Below, one piece after another: positions 12,861-26,370 of a stretch of DNA of 64,000 nucleotides. The DNA comes from Linepithema humile (taxonomy: Eukaryota; Arthropoda; Insecta; Hymenoptera; Formicidae). The position numbers and the translations under genes were made by a program. Location of the stretch: NCBI RefSeq assembly GCF_040581485.1, contig NC_090129.1, positions 5,380,501-5,444,500 on the forward strand, read 5' to 3'. The stretch's first letter is position 1, and each line of letters begins with the position of its first letter. The notes under the pieces were generated by a model that saw only the letters and a list, made by a program, of their open reading frames with translations, had not been told where the DNA came from and made no database searches.

Positions 12861-14040
12861 TTTCACGATGGTAGAACATCGCTGGGAATTCGATCCGAAA
12901 TTCAGCGCAAACGCGATCTGGTTACATTTTCATTGCAAAATTGCGTCGCTCGTAAATTAAATTCACGCGAACGGATGTGTATTAACATTTATTAATTAAT
13001 TTACTAACAAAATATTGTTTATTTTGTTTTCCAAATGTTGAACATTCTAATAATTTTAAATTTCTCATAGATTTTGCGGGAAATTACTATTTGCCTGTGA
13101 TAATGAGCCGCTCATCAGTCGAGCGAGGATCGAATCGGGACACGATAAGCACATAACAACCGATATATCTAAAACGATTTATTATTACGTGAGATGACCG
13201 ATTTAAAAATTGATACGCTCCATTAACTACGAAAAAAAATTACTAATGTATGATTTGTCCGACAGGCGATCACATAAAGAACGATCCGCGGATTGCTTCG
13301 AGTTATTGATTAATATCGAGCGATTGAGGCTGCCGGTGAATATCACCCGTTAAAATGATACCACATGAACGCGTCGCCGCGCGCGGCCATTTTTCCATTG
13401 ATTTATTCCGTGCAAAAAGCAAACGAGAAGCGCATTTATCGGACATGATTATCTGCACCAGTAGCGGCGGACCGCGGAATACGCCGCGCCCCATCGTAAT
13501 CATTAATTATCGCGCAGATAAATCGATTGCGCGCGTTCCTGCGCGCGACACAAGTGACGCCGGCTCGATACGCGCAGGCCGGCAGGTAAAAATGAGCGTA
13601 AGAAGAGGTGTGAACTGGCGGGCAACCGATAACGCGAAAAAAAAATAATCGCGCGGCGATAACGCGCGACGAAAATATTATTGTTTGCACACGCCGCATT
13701 CCTCACGGACGCACGACGTGTGCGCGTTTTACCGTTTTAAAAGCTTGCTTGTAATATCTTCGGACTTTATCAGTGTTAGTGTTAGTTATTTCGCGAAGGG
13801 AAGAAGGCGGGGAAGAGGCGAAAAGTTTACATATTCGGTGATATATTAATATTATGTCATATTTTTTTGTGCCGAGAGGAAGGTAAATCATTCTACTTAT
13901 GTATTTATATACAAGAATGTGTGGCAACAGAACTTTCTCTGCAATCGCACACATTATTCATTTCAATTTAAACGCCTGAGAATCGTACCAGCTTTTATTC
14001 CTAGCTTTCTCGCGATATTCGCGAACCAAGAGGCGTTATA

Positions 14041-14069
14041 CTTACGGTAACGGATCTCGTTATCGTAAG
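14041..14069. repeat. 12-base inverted repeat, 5-base spacer
   Basis: The left arm CTTACGGTAACG (14041-14052) and right arm CGTTATCGTAAG (14058-14069) are complementary except at one position. The spacer is GATCT. The function is unknown. Confidence 0.85.
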
Positions 14070-14130
14070 AGGTGGTAGTTTTAGCTATAAGTGCGACTTA
14101 TGTCACGTATTATACCGCGCTAAACCCTAT

Positions 14131-14151
14131 CGCGCTATCTTTAATAGCGCG
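14131..14151. repeat. perfect 8-base inverted repeat, 5-base spacer
   Basis: The arms CGCGCTAT (14131-14138) and ATAGCGCG (14144-14151) are perfectly complementary around CTTTA. It lies 61 bases after another inverted repeat with the same spacer length. Confidence 0.85.
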
Positions 14152-15029
14152 GCGATGCTTTTAACACTGTTCTGCGTAATCCGATCTAAGGCTTAGACGC
14201 CAGCTGCGTCGCGACTGCGTCTAACGCTAAGTGTGCGCAAAATAATTGCCGCTTTATCACTACTAAGCGTTTATCCTTAATCCGTCCTGAAATAGTCGGC
14301 CAAATCGCGATTCGCGAGGCAAGACGGACGCGTGAAACGCGCCTTGTGTATCGGCCAGCTAGATCATTATCGGACCGTCGTGTTGTCAGACTCGCCTTCT
14401 TCGTTTTTGCCTCTTTCCCATTTGCCTTCCGCGATACGCCTAATCGCACGATCTAAGTCGCGGTGTTGCTGCAGTTACTCGCTGCTTCTACCGCGAAAGC
14501 GTCACTTTGATGCCTCCGCGATACGCATCCGCGGAAAAAACGCGAAACTTCGACGTCCGCTTTTTTTGTGCGATACAAACTTTACTTCGCGCGAATAATC
14601 GTCGGATTAAGAATAAATGCTGAATAGATTTTAGTAAAAAATTGATTATTAATTTTTTTCTTTAAAATAAATGACTGATTAGAATACGATATCGGGACAA
14701 TAATCATGGGATATTGGTTTCGCATTTATTTTTCAAGTAAAAAGCAAAACAAATTTTCTAAATCGTATCGAATAAAGATCATCTTGTATATTTCTTATTT
14801 TTAACCCGAAGAAAAATGATTATAGCTGTGCGATGGAGGTACAAAAACGACGTGGGATACAGGAGATTCCGCATTGGTACTAGTCTGACGCAAAAAAGAT
14901 GTTCTATTGCAGAGTTGACTGAGAGAGATAATCCAAGTTTTTTCTCCTCTCTCTTCGGTTTGAACCTTTCCCCTTCGCATTCTTCGCGTCTCCTCTCTTA
15001 ATCATTCAATCTGTCCGGTATCCTCTCCG

Positions 15030-15510
15030 ATATCATTGCTTCTACCGAGAGCGCCCGTGCGTGTCGGACGTACGCATGCACTCTCGGCAACGATGAAGAA
15101 GGACCGTCGCCCCGCGCAAGTCGGCCATTTTAGCTGACGTCATCTCGCGCGCCGAGCACGCAACCGCGAAATGCCGACTTCCTCGTTGCGATAGCACCTT
15201 ATTTTTTATTACTCTTTTTCTCGGTTCTCTCCCTCATCTATCCTCCGCCGAGTGTGCGCCCTCCACCGCGAGTCGATCTCTCTTTTTCCCTCTTTTTCCT
15301 CTTTCCACACACCGTGCACGCATCGTCGACGGCGTCGTGTGCAGACGGTTCGCGTTTCGGTTGCGAAACGAAGCGAAACACCCCACCCGCGATACATGTA
15401 AAATGGCGGAATTTAATGGAAAGGCGCCCAGTTGCGCTATTCGCCGGTCGCGGTCGGTAGGAAAGCCAAGGCGGTCCACCGATCCTTATCGCTCTTGTAG
15501 AAACCAAAAG
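15030..15510. promoter_or_regulatory. CpG-rich block with CRE and YY1-like sites
   Basis: A full cAMP-response palindrome TGACGTCA lies at 15134-15141, just after GGCCATTTT. A second YY1/Pho-like AAAATGGCGG is near 15400. CT-rich tracts run from 15220 to 15305. Several short frames are open on both strands because stop codons are rare in GC-rich DNA; none is convincing. A promoter or first untranslated exon is the likeliest role. Confidence 0.35.
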
Positions 15511-15529
15511 AATCGCCCATCCTGATCCT

Positions 15530-18280
15530 TCAATTGCTCTATAATCTCTGGATGAATGTCGCGAAGAAAAGCATATTTAAGGATTTATAGCTTCAGATAC
15601 GCACAATTTCAATATCTTGCGACAGCGGAAGACGAATGTTTTCGATCGGTTGTAAATTGTCATAAATCTCGCTTTCGAGAATTTATAGTTGACTCCAGTA
15701 AGTATGCCGGCTGTTATTTTTTTGGAGAGGCGGAGAAACATAGTAGACCGTGTCTAATGGAGCATTCAGAATTTTCTGGTTTTGCTGTCTCTGAAATATT
15801 GCGCGTTTAGTTTGGCGATATATGGACATTCTTTGCGGCTGTGTGCGTATATTTATGTGGATAAATTCGGCTGATTCTAACGAAACTAAACGTATAAAAT
15901 AATTATCATCAGTTAACATTAGTTTTCAAGTTAAAATTGAATAATTTTTTGTTAACTTTTTTTATTCTTATTACAATTAAAATTATATTAAGAATTATGA
16001 ACACGACATTAAAATATTCCGTTGAAAAGATACGCGATTTATATTCTTGAAATATCACATCCACTATTTCAACGAGTTGGCTTTATCGATTAACCTAAAG
16101 GGGGAAGTTATTGACCCGATGGAATGTCAAATTAATGTGGGAATATAAAACTCATGGTGACAGTCATTACGCGAAACGCATACGACCGCTCCGTCGCGCA
16201 CGTGCTCGCATGTATTATTTCTCCGATCCGTCCATAACATATTCCCTGAAAACTTGTAATAATCATCAATAGCCGTTGGCTGTTAAGGACGTTAATCGGC
16301 TATTAACCGGGAAAGTACTAGGCACGTGTACGCCAGGAATGTCCTCTCGAGCCGAGTTGAAATTGACGTCGCGACGGCGCATTGCGACGCACAGACGTCT
16401 AAATTTTTCAAGGCAACGGGTATTCCCGCTAATGACGATCGTTTGGTACGTCAAGTCGGTATCACGCGACGTGACGCGGTAATTTGAATTCATGCCGGGT
16501 CATTACTACGTTTCGCGATATAGGGACGACTTGGCCGGAGTCGTCGCATCGGCTACCAGTGTGCGGTAAATGTTTACAGCCGGTATTAAATTGGGCCTCT
16601 TTACAGACCTAATAAAGCGCGATACGCGTCGCGCGCTTACCGAGCTCTTCGCTCGACAGAACCTGTTCGGGACTGGAAGTTAGGCTGTAAAAATGAATAC
16701 AGAGGACACTGAGCCATCGCTCATTTATTATTTGCAAAAACATAGCAATTTATTGCGTCCGGCGTCTTTTGCACCGACACTTCATCTCCGATTGGCTCCG
16801 CTCGCCGTTTGAAAACCTGCTTCGACCGGAAAAAGAAGGTGAAAAACGAGATCGGTATCCAGTCAAGTTACTAATCGAATCTGCACTTCTTCGTTTGTTT
16901 TTTGATATTACCTTGTGTACGATTAACGTCAGATAAGAATGTCGCGAGATAGTGCATTTCTTAGAATTATCATATAACCTTACCCTTGTTTTATCAATTT
17001 TTGCGAACTTATATTTCTACTACAAAACAGATAATATCTGTGTCTTGCGATTCTCCCATATTTTACATAATACTCCAAACTCGAAAATATTTGTTGTAAA
17101 ATCGTATCTAAATTGTCTGTTTCTTTAAGATTATCCACATCAACATATATTTCATACACACACACACTTTTCTCGCGACTTAATTGAACGAAATTTTACA
17201 TTCATACTTACAGCTTGTTTATTTTTCTCTTTATAAGAATAAATTAGGATCACTCGCAAAGACTTGAGCGCGGTCCGTCGAGCAAAATTAACGATTCGTA
17301 TGTGCCCGAGTTATGATCATCGTGTCGCGCCCTGTGTTAGGGGAATTACCCGTTGTGACGGTTACTCGTCCGCTTTACTGCCTACCGTAGCTGAGCTCTC
17401 ACTGTAATATGCTAATAGGGAGATGGTAGCTCTCTCCCTGCGTAACGATGGATCGTCGTGTCGTGTTTACGAGGTGAACCGACCCCGGGGTTTCCCCTCG
17501 TGTCCCCATACGCGCGCGATGAGAGGAGAATCTTATGAGTAGCGTCAGGAGAGTCATTCCCGTCGCGGTATTCGCTGTGTTCCTCGTAATTGCTAGGCGC
17601 GTCGGTTAAAGGCTGCCGTGCAAGGGTTGCCGATGCGACCGGTGTTCGCATCGCATGCGGGGGAATGGCATCGTTTATCGAAAGAATCGTAAAACAATCG
17701 GTCACCGACACACACGTGTCCGCCGCAACCGTGAATTCCCATCGATTTGCGCGCGAGCCTTAACCCTTATGCGAAAGGTACAAAGTGCCAATTGTGTCAA
17801 TTGAACTTTTATTAATAGAAAGAAAAAAGGGTCTATATAGACCCTTGTGTGCAGCCACGCGTACTTTTTACCCGCTAGTTTAATACTTCGTACCATGTCA
17901 CGTAATGTATAATCATCCAGCCGTTCATACGAGAGTTGAACGCCTCTATGAAACATACAATGTGATCTAAATTATTATCCGAGCATAAACGATTGCGTAA
18001 ACAGATATGTATCGCGAGCAACGGCGGGACGATCGCGGTTACGTGGATTGTTCTCCCGTCAAGCAGCGTCGGAAACGAAGCAAAAATTAATTAAACCGCG
18101 TGCGATAGGCGGCTTTATCTGCAGACGCGCACATCGGCCGATAATTAAAACCAGCGACGGGCCAAAAAATTTTTAATCAGCGCCACGGGCGGCGCGGACG
18201 AGCGGAACGCTCGGTCGGACGGGTCGTGTTAACTCGGCCGCAGCAAATTTTGATTCGGCGCTTCACAAAGAAGAATAACG
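15530..18280. other. noncoding stretch
   Basis: No supported exon. 16260-16680 and 17260-17700 are GC-richer and could hold regulatory sequence; I recognised no specific sites beyond scattered homeodomain cores. Confidence 0.45.
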
Positions 18281-18289
18281 GTGTAAAAA

Positions 18290-18660
18290 AAAAAGAGAGA
18301 GAGAAGAAATTGCGGGGGGGGGGGAAAAAATCAAAAACCTCGCTTGTTTGCGCGTATTGGAGCTAAACGGAGTTGGTTCGCTTCCGCACACGATTGTCGG
18401 GCCTGGACGATTGACCGAGAGCTCGGGTTGGGGGGGGGGGGGTTGCTGCTAGCACGCGGGCGTGGTGCGCGCGATAAAAATGGCGCACGCTCGACGCAGC
18501 GAGGGAGGCCTCCCCTTCCCCTTTCCCCATTTTATTCCCGCATAAATGCCGCGTGTGTGATGCGCCCCCAACAGACCGCCCCGGACTAGCCTGTCGAAAA
18601 AACACCTCCCTCCCCGCGCTCTCCTCTGTCTCCCCCCCCCTCTCTCTTTCTCTTTTTCTC
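18290..18660. repeat. G-run and C-run cluster in GC-rich DNA
   Basis: An 11-base G run (18314-18324), a 13-base G run (18430-18442) and a 9-base C run (18632-18640) lie within 330 bases, the last followed by CT-rich sequence. The block is CpG-rich and includes AAAATGGCGCAC near 18477. Open frames here (glycine or proline runs) come from base composition. Confidence 0.8.
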
Positions 18661-18959
18661 TCGATCATCCCTTCACAGTCTCATTCGGCTGCCGCCACCC
18701 TCGTGACGTTTTGAGCCATCTATCCATGATTGGGAGGCACGAGCCTGTTTAACCCTCGAGCGGCTTATTATGCAGCAGTCGTATGAACGGGCGGATGGAT
18801 AGAGAGATGGATGGCACGAGAATGGTTTCGGGATCGGGAGAGGCCAGGACGCGACGACAGATTGAAGGATTTTGGAGGGTTTCGGCGGTTTCTCGTGTCG
18901 CGAATAGAGGAGAGGTTTCTTTCTTTGTGGGCTCAAGTGGACGACGAGCGTTGCGCAGA

Positions 18960-21110
18960 GAGGCGGACGTGAAAGACCTGTTTTATGTTGTAAATGTCGT
19001 CGGTGACAAACGATTCGATTAAAGTTCTCAGAGCTTTGCTGATGACAGGGTTTCGCCGTTTATGCGTTCGTGATAGTAGCGCCGCGGTAGTAATCATGGT
19101 AATCGAACATTGATATATTTCTTGTATCAGCACATTTTAACGCAATAATCGGTACGATATGTGACAGTAAACACATTCAGTCTAGGCTTTCAGAGAATTA
19201 TTGTTTATTTGAATGATCTATGACTCGAGAACTGACATCGGGGGTGTGCTAATTGATACGAGTAATTTATGGGGTGACAGCAGAGGATGAGTTATAGTTC
19301 TCCTCGACGGCTTGTCATAACATTAGAGCCACAATGGTGCTATGGTAGACACTAAAAGTAATCAATAATTAAGTAAGGCTATCCGGAAGCCAAACCGTTT
19401 GCCACATGAGGTCTTAAGCTTATGGGGTTTCACTTCTGAAATATAAAATGTTTCTTTACACCTTGGGAAATTTTCTGTCAATATATTTCATCGTTTATTA
19501 ATAATTATATGTGATTATCAATTTTTCTTAAAACGTTTAACGTATATTTATACGCAAAAATATATTCAGAATATATATAAATATCGAATTCTTCACAATA
19601 ATATTATATTATAAAGAGAATGTGTTAAATTTGTTAAAAAGATGACATTAAAATTACATGACAAATTCATCCTTTTCTCTATTCACACGTGGATCGTATC
19701 GCTCGAATAATTCGGTTATCCCGCGCGAATTTCCAGCATCTCGTGGCGTTGTAAAAAAAAAAGGAATGAACGAGTACACATATAAAAACGAGGCCAGGGT
19801 GGTGAAGTGACGGGTAAAATCATCCCCTACAATCCCATTTCCGGGTGCAATAAACCAGACGATTGCTGGAGGACGCTGCCTAGCAATAAACCGATGCGAA
19901 TGTACGTTTCGCCATGTACCGCACGATATCGTATCCGAAATCCCATGGAATGTCCGATCGTTCTACGCATCGATGGTCCATCCATCGATACGTTGTGCGC
20001 GTATTCGAAGAACATTATTTTTTCAATTTATCGGGATAGCTAATCTAATCATTTTATCAAGTACACTTATATATTTGGGACGAGAAGTTTTATATGAGAC
20101 ATTTTTTATTAGATACATTGGCGTACGTATGTGTTGCAATTGGTAAATGAAAAAAATTTTTTTCTCAGGAATTAACTTGATTAAAAAATTATTTATGCCG
20201 TTGTAGGATTATGTATTACGAGTTCCATGCGATATTCGCGCGATAGATAAATAATTTGATCGAAAAATAGGTATTGTATATCCATGTATGGATTATAAAA
20301 TGTATTGATTGCCAAATTGAAATTGAATGAAAAAGGCTTGACTGCGCGAATAGACCGTTTTAGCCAGAAGAAGGAATATATTCTACGGATTGTAGCTTTA
20401 AGTACCGGAGCGATATTCCGTCGGACTGACCGATGCATAGTACGTGCATGGAGTACGTGCCTGCAATATAGAAAGGGTTATGCTCACGCACGAGAAAACC
20501 GATTACCTATTGCACTGTACCGGTCGCGCAGATAACTCTATCCTAATATGCAATAAGGAAACGCGGTACGTGCGTTGCACGCATTAGAAGGGAGGAAAAA
20601 TGCCGGGCACCAATTGTTGAGATAATAGCGAAGGAGAAAGTTAATGATCTATTAGATCGTAACACATAAGTTAATAGCTCCGTTATTAGTTTAAAATCGT
20701 CAGGATCATTATAATATGATTTGTGCGGTTTCTACAGTCTTAGAAAATTATTTATATAAGGCATTATTCTATCGTGATGTTTAAAATTAAAGATTTTTTT
20801 TCTTCTATTTTTTGCTAGATTTTTCTAGTGAGAATTTCAGGATAGTTATTCGAGTTTTACACAGATATTGCTGAACACTCTACGTAGCACAATTAGCCGT
20901 CCAATCATGTTGTATCGAGCGTTTAGAACTATTTCGCAAAACAATAATCGAAGGAGGAATCTTTCGCGTTCCAAGGGTCGTGGTCGTACTTAAACTTTCC
21001 AAACGGTGCGTCGCTCATAAACCCAGCCGTCCGTCAGTCTTGTCCCTGGGAATCTCTGTCCTTTGCCTATCGCTATACAATATTCATGCTGCCGTGCCAA
21101 GTGTCTCGCA
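18960..21110. other. noncoding stretch
   Basis: Mostly AT-rich with short frames on both strands (up to 81 codons). No domain, RNA gene or repeat of note was seen. Confidence 0.5.
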
Positions 21111-21119
21111 ATAACTTAG

Positions 21120-21700
21120 TTATCTCACGATGATTGTGACTCAAATATGCGCATGCGGAATATTAATGCCGTCGGGAAGAGCGTGCCGCGTTGCAATATG
21201 CACGGAGACGCGGCGCGACCGTGTGCAGTGCGATGGCTGGCTGCAACGAGAAGGGTGCGGCGCGGGGGAAACGACGGGCGCCCGTGCAATTGCATCGTCT
21301 CTACCGCATCGGCCGGGTGCGTAGCTGCGTTTACGCAGTTGCCGGTGGATACTGCACCGGGGGAAGTGTGTAATGGCAACGTGCACGCTGTCGATAGTTA
21401 TTGCTTTGTTATTGGGCCGGTGCGCGACGCGACGCGTCCGCTCCGCCGAGTGGATGCGGCGCCGAATATTGTGCGAGGGTCGTTTTATTGGAAATTTTCC
21501 GCGGCCCACTTCTGGATTTCCGCGATTTTCCCGTTCGCACGGGCGTGTCGACGCGTGCCGGCGCGACGCTTTACCACGTCCGCTTTCTCTCGGGGCGCGC
21601 TTTTGCGTTTTTTTCCCCCTTTTTCTATTTTTTCTTTTTTTGTTTTTCTTTTTTTTTTTTGCGAGGGGCATCGTGTAAAATTCGAGGCTTCCGAGTAAAT
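21120..21700. other. CpG-rich island, no recognised gene
   Basis: This is one of the most GC- and CpG-rich blocks in the window. It is open for 176 codons on - (21141-21671) and 183 on + (21147-21698) at the same time, as expected when stop codons are scarce. Neither translation resembles a known family: the + frame ends in a phenylalanine run and the - frame starts in a lysine run, both made by the T-rich stretch at 21605-21660. A promoter or noncoding exon is possible. Confidence 0.45.
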
Positions 21701-22779
21701 CCGAGTTTATTATTAAATCAAAGCTCGTAACGCGCGTTAGGTGTGCGCGCCAGTTTTTCTTTTTTTTTCCTTTTTTTTTAGAATTTCTAGGTCAGTAGAA
21801 CTCAAAGCAAATCGCATCTTTTTTTAGATATTTAAAATGTGAATAAAATTTTTTAAAATAAAATTAAGTATTTTAACAAATGTTTAAAACTACTACTTGC
21901 ATGCAACAAAATGATAAGGTATGACATTATCATTGTCATAAAGTTTTGAGATATATAATTTTCTAATTCTGAAATTAGAGGAATCAACTGTAATATTTCA
22001 ATTTATAGCGTGTTTCGTCAAAAAGTTTAATATCCTAAAGGCTTTCCTATACTGACAGTTTCCTCCATTTTGGGAAGTACGTTCGATCCAATTGGATCCA
22101 ATCACGAGACCGGAACGCAGGGAAGGGAGACTTTCGACTGCACGTGGCTTAATTGATTTGATTTCGAGGGGTTTTCATCCCACTTTTGACGCGTACTTCC
22201 CTGCAACGTGACATTAAACATAGTACGCCGCCTCTTCCTCTACTTCGTTTTGCCCTTATGATTTTCTCAAAAGGTTACCCAGGCGTCTGCAAATACACGT
22301 GTGCATAAATTACATCTCTTGTGAGTGCGTTTGTCTATTATGATTAGTTTCCATTTTAAATTTGTTTGCGTATAATTTATTTCAAATAAATTACACTCAA
22401 CAAAAAAAAAAGACAAGTGTTACTGGTTCACGAATCAATTTTTTTCTATTTTCTCTGCGATAATTATATTTGCCAACATATCAAAGTGACAAAAAATTTT
22501 GCACATAAATTTATTTTTAACAAATGTTTCTATTTATCATTCATTTTATATCTTCAATTTATATCGTCGTTAATTAAATTTTACAAAAGTATATTTATAT
22601 AATTTATGATTGATGAAACTTTAAAAGTTTAACAAGTTCTTTTGGCTAAAGCCATCTTGCTACATTGTCAGAATTTTGATCGATATTTTTATTTCAATAA
22701 AATATGATCTCGTTTTTATCTGCTAATTATCCCACACTGCGTCATAGGCTTAATCGCGAAAGGATGAGTTGTCATAGTA

Positions 22780-22843
22780 GGAAACCGCAATTGCTCATGA
22801 TGATTCCACGTTTCGTCACACGTTCGTTGCAAAATCTAATTTA
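22780..22843. repeat. degenerate tandem duplication A, copy 1
   Basis: This copy aligns without gaps with 22992-23055, 212 bases further on. The last 30 bases match at 27 positions, and both copies begin GGAAACCGCAA and share GATGATTC. The similarity fades outside. Confidence 0.8.
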
Positions 22844-22991
22844 GAGCGTAGATACTGCACGATAGTCGAGCTGGCGTCTGCACGACTCGAAGCAAATTGC
22901 GAGCGTGGAGCCGATTTCATCAACGTTCGCGTAAAAATATCGTCGATCTTTTCGCCTATTACGGGGCTAACCAAAGCTGGCTCGCCAAACC

Positions 22992-23055
22992 GGAAACCGC
23001 AAGCGCAAGCGATGATTCAGTGACTCGTCATACGCTCGTTACAAAATCTAATTTA
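22992..23055. repeat. degenerate tandem duplication A, copy 2
   Basis: Partner of 22780-22843. Weaker similarity continues for about 30 bases past the end of each copy (GAT..GCA spacing kept). Confidence 0.8.
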
Positions 23056-24068
23056 AAATTGAGATGATGCATATGATTAGGGCGCGGAAAGTTCTATCGT
23101 GTCGTAAGAGAAACGGTAATTACACTAGCTTTGCAAATTATGGTCTGATTATAAAGATTTTACATGCAAAGTCTTATTAGACTTTAAATTGCTGCTTTTT
23201 TATTCGACAAAACAAAGGACGCATCTGTGCACTCTTTGTTAATCGTTACAATGCAAATTTATAAATATTGCCTTCAAATTTAATTAATTTACTGTTTGTA
23301 TGTATCGTTTATCATTGCAATATGTTAACAAGAGTACCTAAACAAAGAGGGGAAAAAAAATCGTGCATTGCCTCATTCTACAATGTAATTTTCAATATTC
23401 AGCTTATTAACCTGGAATAATACCACGTCCCCTGAGCTTTAACCCTCCTCGAGATTACACGGCTTGTCGTCGCGCTGGTAGTGGTAGATTCAATACAACG
23501 ATCATATCTGAACGAAATCTTATTCATATCTCGTGTTGGTGGGGTGAAGGAATGTGCTCACATAGTCGCGAATCGAAACCGAGAATTGTAAAATAATGAT
23601 TATATTTTATTATTTTCTTCTCTCGAATTATTAATTGTAAAATTTATATTTATACACACGTGCATAGTATTAAAGAAAATGTTCCACTCGTATATAGCAT
23701 AAAGTTGTTTTATTTTGTAAAAATAACCGAAAGAAAAATTTAAGTTGTCTTCCGGTTGAAGAAATCCAAGCGGAAGAGAAAAAGAGGACTAACAATGGGA
23801 TGTTGCGCGTCCAATTTGGTAGTGGCGGCCGCATGACTTCACCATTTCGTTTCTCGTGCATCCCCAAATGAAGGAAGCTTTTTTCCCACGTCCCTTCAAT
23901 GCGACGCCTATCTACCTACGACCACGTAGGCGTTTTTATGCGAACATTCCCGCGCCCTAACTCGCCTCCTTCTCGAGCTCGAGTGTACCAGGCGGGTATT
24001 AAAGTTCTGTTTTACGTGCAATCGCGGCGACGACGAATCCCGTTTCTTCTTTGCGCTCCTCTTGGCAG

Positions 24069-24316
24069 ACAAGTTAATGGTTGAAGCTTCCGCGGACTTT
24101 CATAATTTCGGGGGAGACGAATCCCTTTCCGGCGTTCCGGAATCTCACTTTTCTTTTCGCCGGAGCTTCTTGAAAAGTTTGATTGCTGCGACGCACCGTG
24201 GTGTGTCGGCAGAATATCAGCGTTCGGTTTATGCGCACAAGACGATCTCGGATGACGAACCGGTATTGATAAGAAACGCGTTTCGCTATGCGAGTGACTC
24301 TTCTTATATATTATAA
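24069..24316 (+). CDS. candidate terminal exon, unrecognised
   Basis: A strong pyrimidine-rich acceptor (TTTCTTCTTTGCGCTCCTCTTGGCAG ends at 24068) is followed by an open frame to a TAA at 24314-24316. The frame needs one base from an upstream exon. The peptide begins DKLMVEASADFHNFGGDES, contains FSFRRSFLKSLIAATHRG in the middle, and ends FRYASDSSYIL. It is hydrophilic, with acidic and serine-rich ends, and has no recognised domain, signal peptide or membrane segment. The minus strand is also open over the same region, which weakens the coding case. Confidence 0.25.
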
Positions 24317-25727
24317 GCACATGTTATTGCATAAATCTGTCTAATGTTAATTAAGAAATATTAAACAAGATGATATGAAATATACGTTCATCAATGCGCT
24401 ATCGTGGTAATTATCGAAAAGGAAAATTATTTGAGCAGCGTAAAAATAGTAAAATAAGTTTCACAGCTTCAATACGTGGTTAATTTAAAAATAATGTTCC
24501 TCATTTGAAATCATAACGCGTCATAGTATTTCGATAATTAATTTAGATTATTTTCAGCGAAAACGGCAGTAGCGTGTCGAACAACGGTGCAAGCTATATA
24601 CGTTAATGTCGATATCTCTTTATTCACGCCGGTCGATTCATGTATCCAGTGTCGATTTATTTTTGTAGGATCGACCCATCTCTCGCCCCGCTCCCCATGT
24701 GTCGGTAAAGACACATTTTATGCCGACCGCTTGCCGCGCGGTATTGTAACAACGAGCAATTTCGCTCGCCGGTGAACGGGCGGGCACCTTGCTATTCACC
24801 TTGAAACCGGTCCAACGGTGCTTCCCTTCGGCTCCGGGCGCGATCGAATCGAATCTTCATGTCCGATCTCTCGTTCACTCGCAAACGAGTTCCATCGCGC
24901 GCTGGTATGGGAATGATTCGCAAGTACCGGTGTTTACTCGTGCAGTCATCTTCTAAATTGCGACGCGTTTATGACTGCGTATCGATGAGGGATCAATGCG
25001 GAGGCAAAAAAAGATTATTGCTCTCGCGGGCTCCGGCATTCCAAAGTGCTGACGAGACGTGGAGGACGGTAATATGTACCTTTTATGCGCAGTAATTAGA
25101 CGCATATAGAAATAGTGGATTTATCGAGCACACTCGATCTCACGTGGGCTTCTAATAGATCCGTTCTTGCGATTTCGACCATTGTTGATATGCATATTGC
25201 GCGCTGAGATGTTTTGTACAGGCAGTACGAAAGTGCTGCTCTTACGTAATTAATTACCGACAGATGCTCGATGGATAGGGAATAACTAATTATCTTTATC
25301 TCGAAATTGTATTCATGAACCGCATTTGTTTCGCAAACCGTTCTCGGGACTCTCAAGTTGTCCTTGCGGCCTCGTCAATTACTCGAAATAGAACACAGGA
25401 AACAGACTTCATGCGTTTGGCTACTGCTTGAGAAAGACGCGCGCGGTATTTCGAAATGCGCCACCTTCGGCGTTCCTGATCGAAAATTCGAGTGCGTGTT
25501 GTGCGGGAACATAAAAGAGGAAGAGCCCGACGAGATCGAGAAAGAGAGATCGACGGCGATATGTAACGTAGCTGGCATGACAAGGCGAGAGCAATTAGAT
25601 GTCGCCGGATGCAGCTGCAGGCGATTGCGTCATCAGAATTACTTTGCAACCTTGATCTCTCTCGGAGGGGTCTCGCCACCGACTCCCTCCTCCCCCCTTT
25701 TTTACGCCGATGTCTCGCTGCCATCTC

Positions 25728-25730
<3 letters not shown>

Positions 25731-25799
<69 letters not shown>
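25731..25799. repeat. long pure CT microsatellite
   Basis: 69 bases of uninterrupted CT, the longest simple repeat in the window. Open frames through it on both strands (up to 188 codons on +) owe their length to the repeat, although the + frame before it has a CVLCG stretch that I could not place. Confidence 0.98.
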
Positions 25800-25802
<3 letters not shown>

Positions 25803-26370
25803 CCTTTCGAAACTCCTGTCTCCTCTTTGGCCACGATGACCGCGTCTCGTCGGACGCTGTTTGCATTCTACACTCGCGTCGCGATAGCTTTTCCGCGCCT
25901 TTTTACGATTCGCGAAAGACGTAACGACGTTTTACGACTGCGTACGTGTGTGAGACAGCGACCGCGGGCACGAGGTGCCTAGGCGCTGTTTCTGAAAAAT
26001 TTCTGCGACAGTCCAATAAAAAGTCACGGCCGTATCCCGTCGCTTAGAATTTTATGATGATGCGCGTAGCGTTTTATGTGTATCGCAGCGGAAGCGACCG
26101 ATCGGATCGACTCTTGGCCGCCTGTGATCGGCTGGCCTGAAGGCGCGTTGCGTTAAAAGCGCGGTTTGTCTTACGGTTAACGATCGACTTCACAAGCAGG
26201 TTTTAGCACGCTACACTCGTTCACCTTGTCCAGTTGACGAGAGAATAAATTAATAATTTAATAATCATTGAAAAAAAAAGTGACGGGTTAACGCGTCGCG
26301 CAAAGATCGTTGATAGCTTAGAATAGAACTTTTGCTATCTCGTCTCCGCGGCCATTTCTCTATCCTCTAG

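Noticed and set aside
21141..21698. Overlapping open frames of 176 (-) and 183 (+) codons
   Set aside because: Both are open at once in CpG-rich DNA where stops are scarce. Both include homopolymer-derived Phe or Lys runs and neither resembles a family.
25358..25924. 188-codon + frame with a CVLCG stretch
   Set aside because: Length depends on the 69-base CT repeat. Only one CxxC is seen, with no matching second pair, and it starts at TTG.
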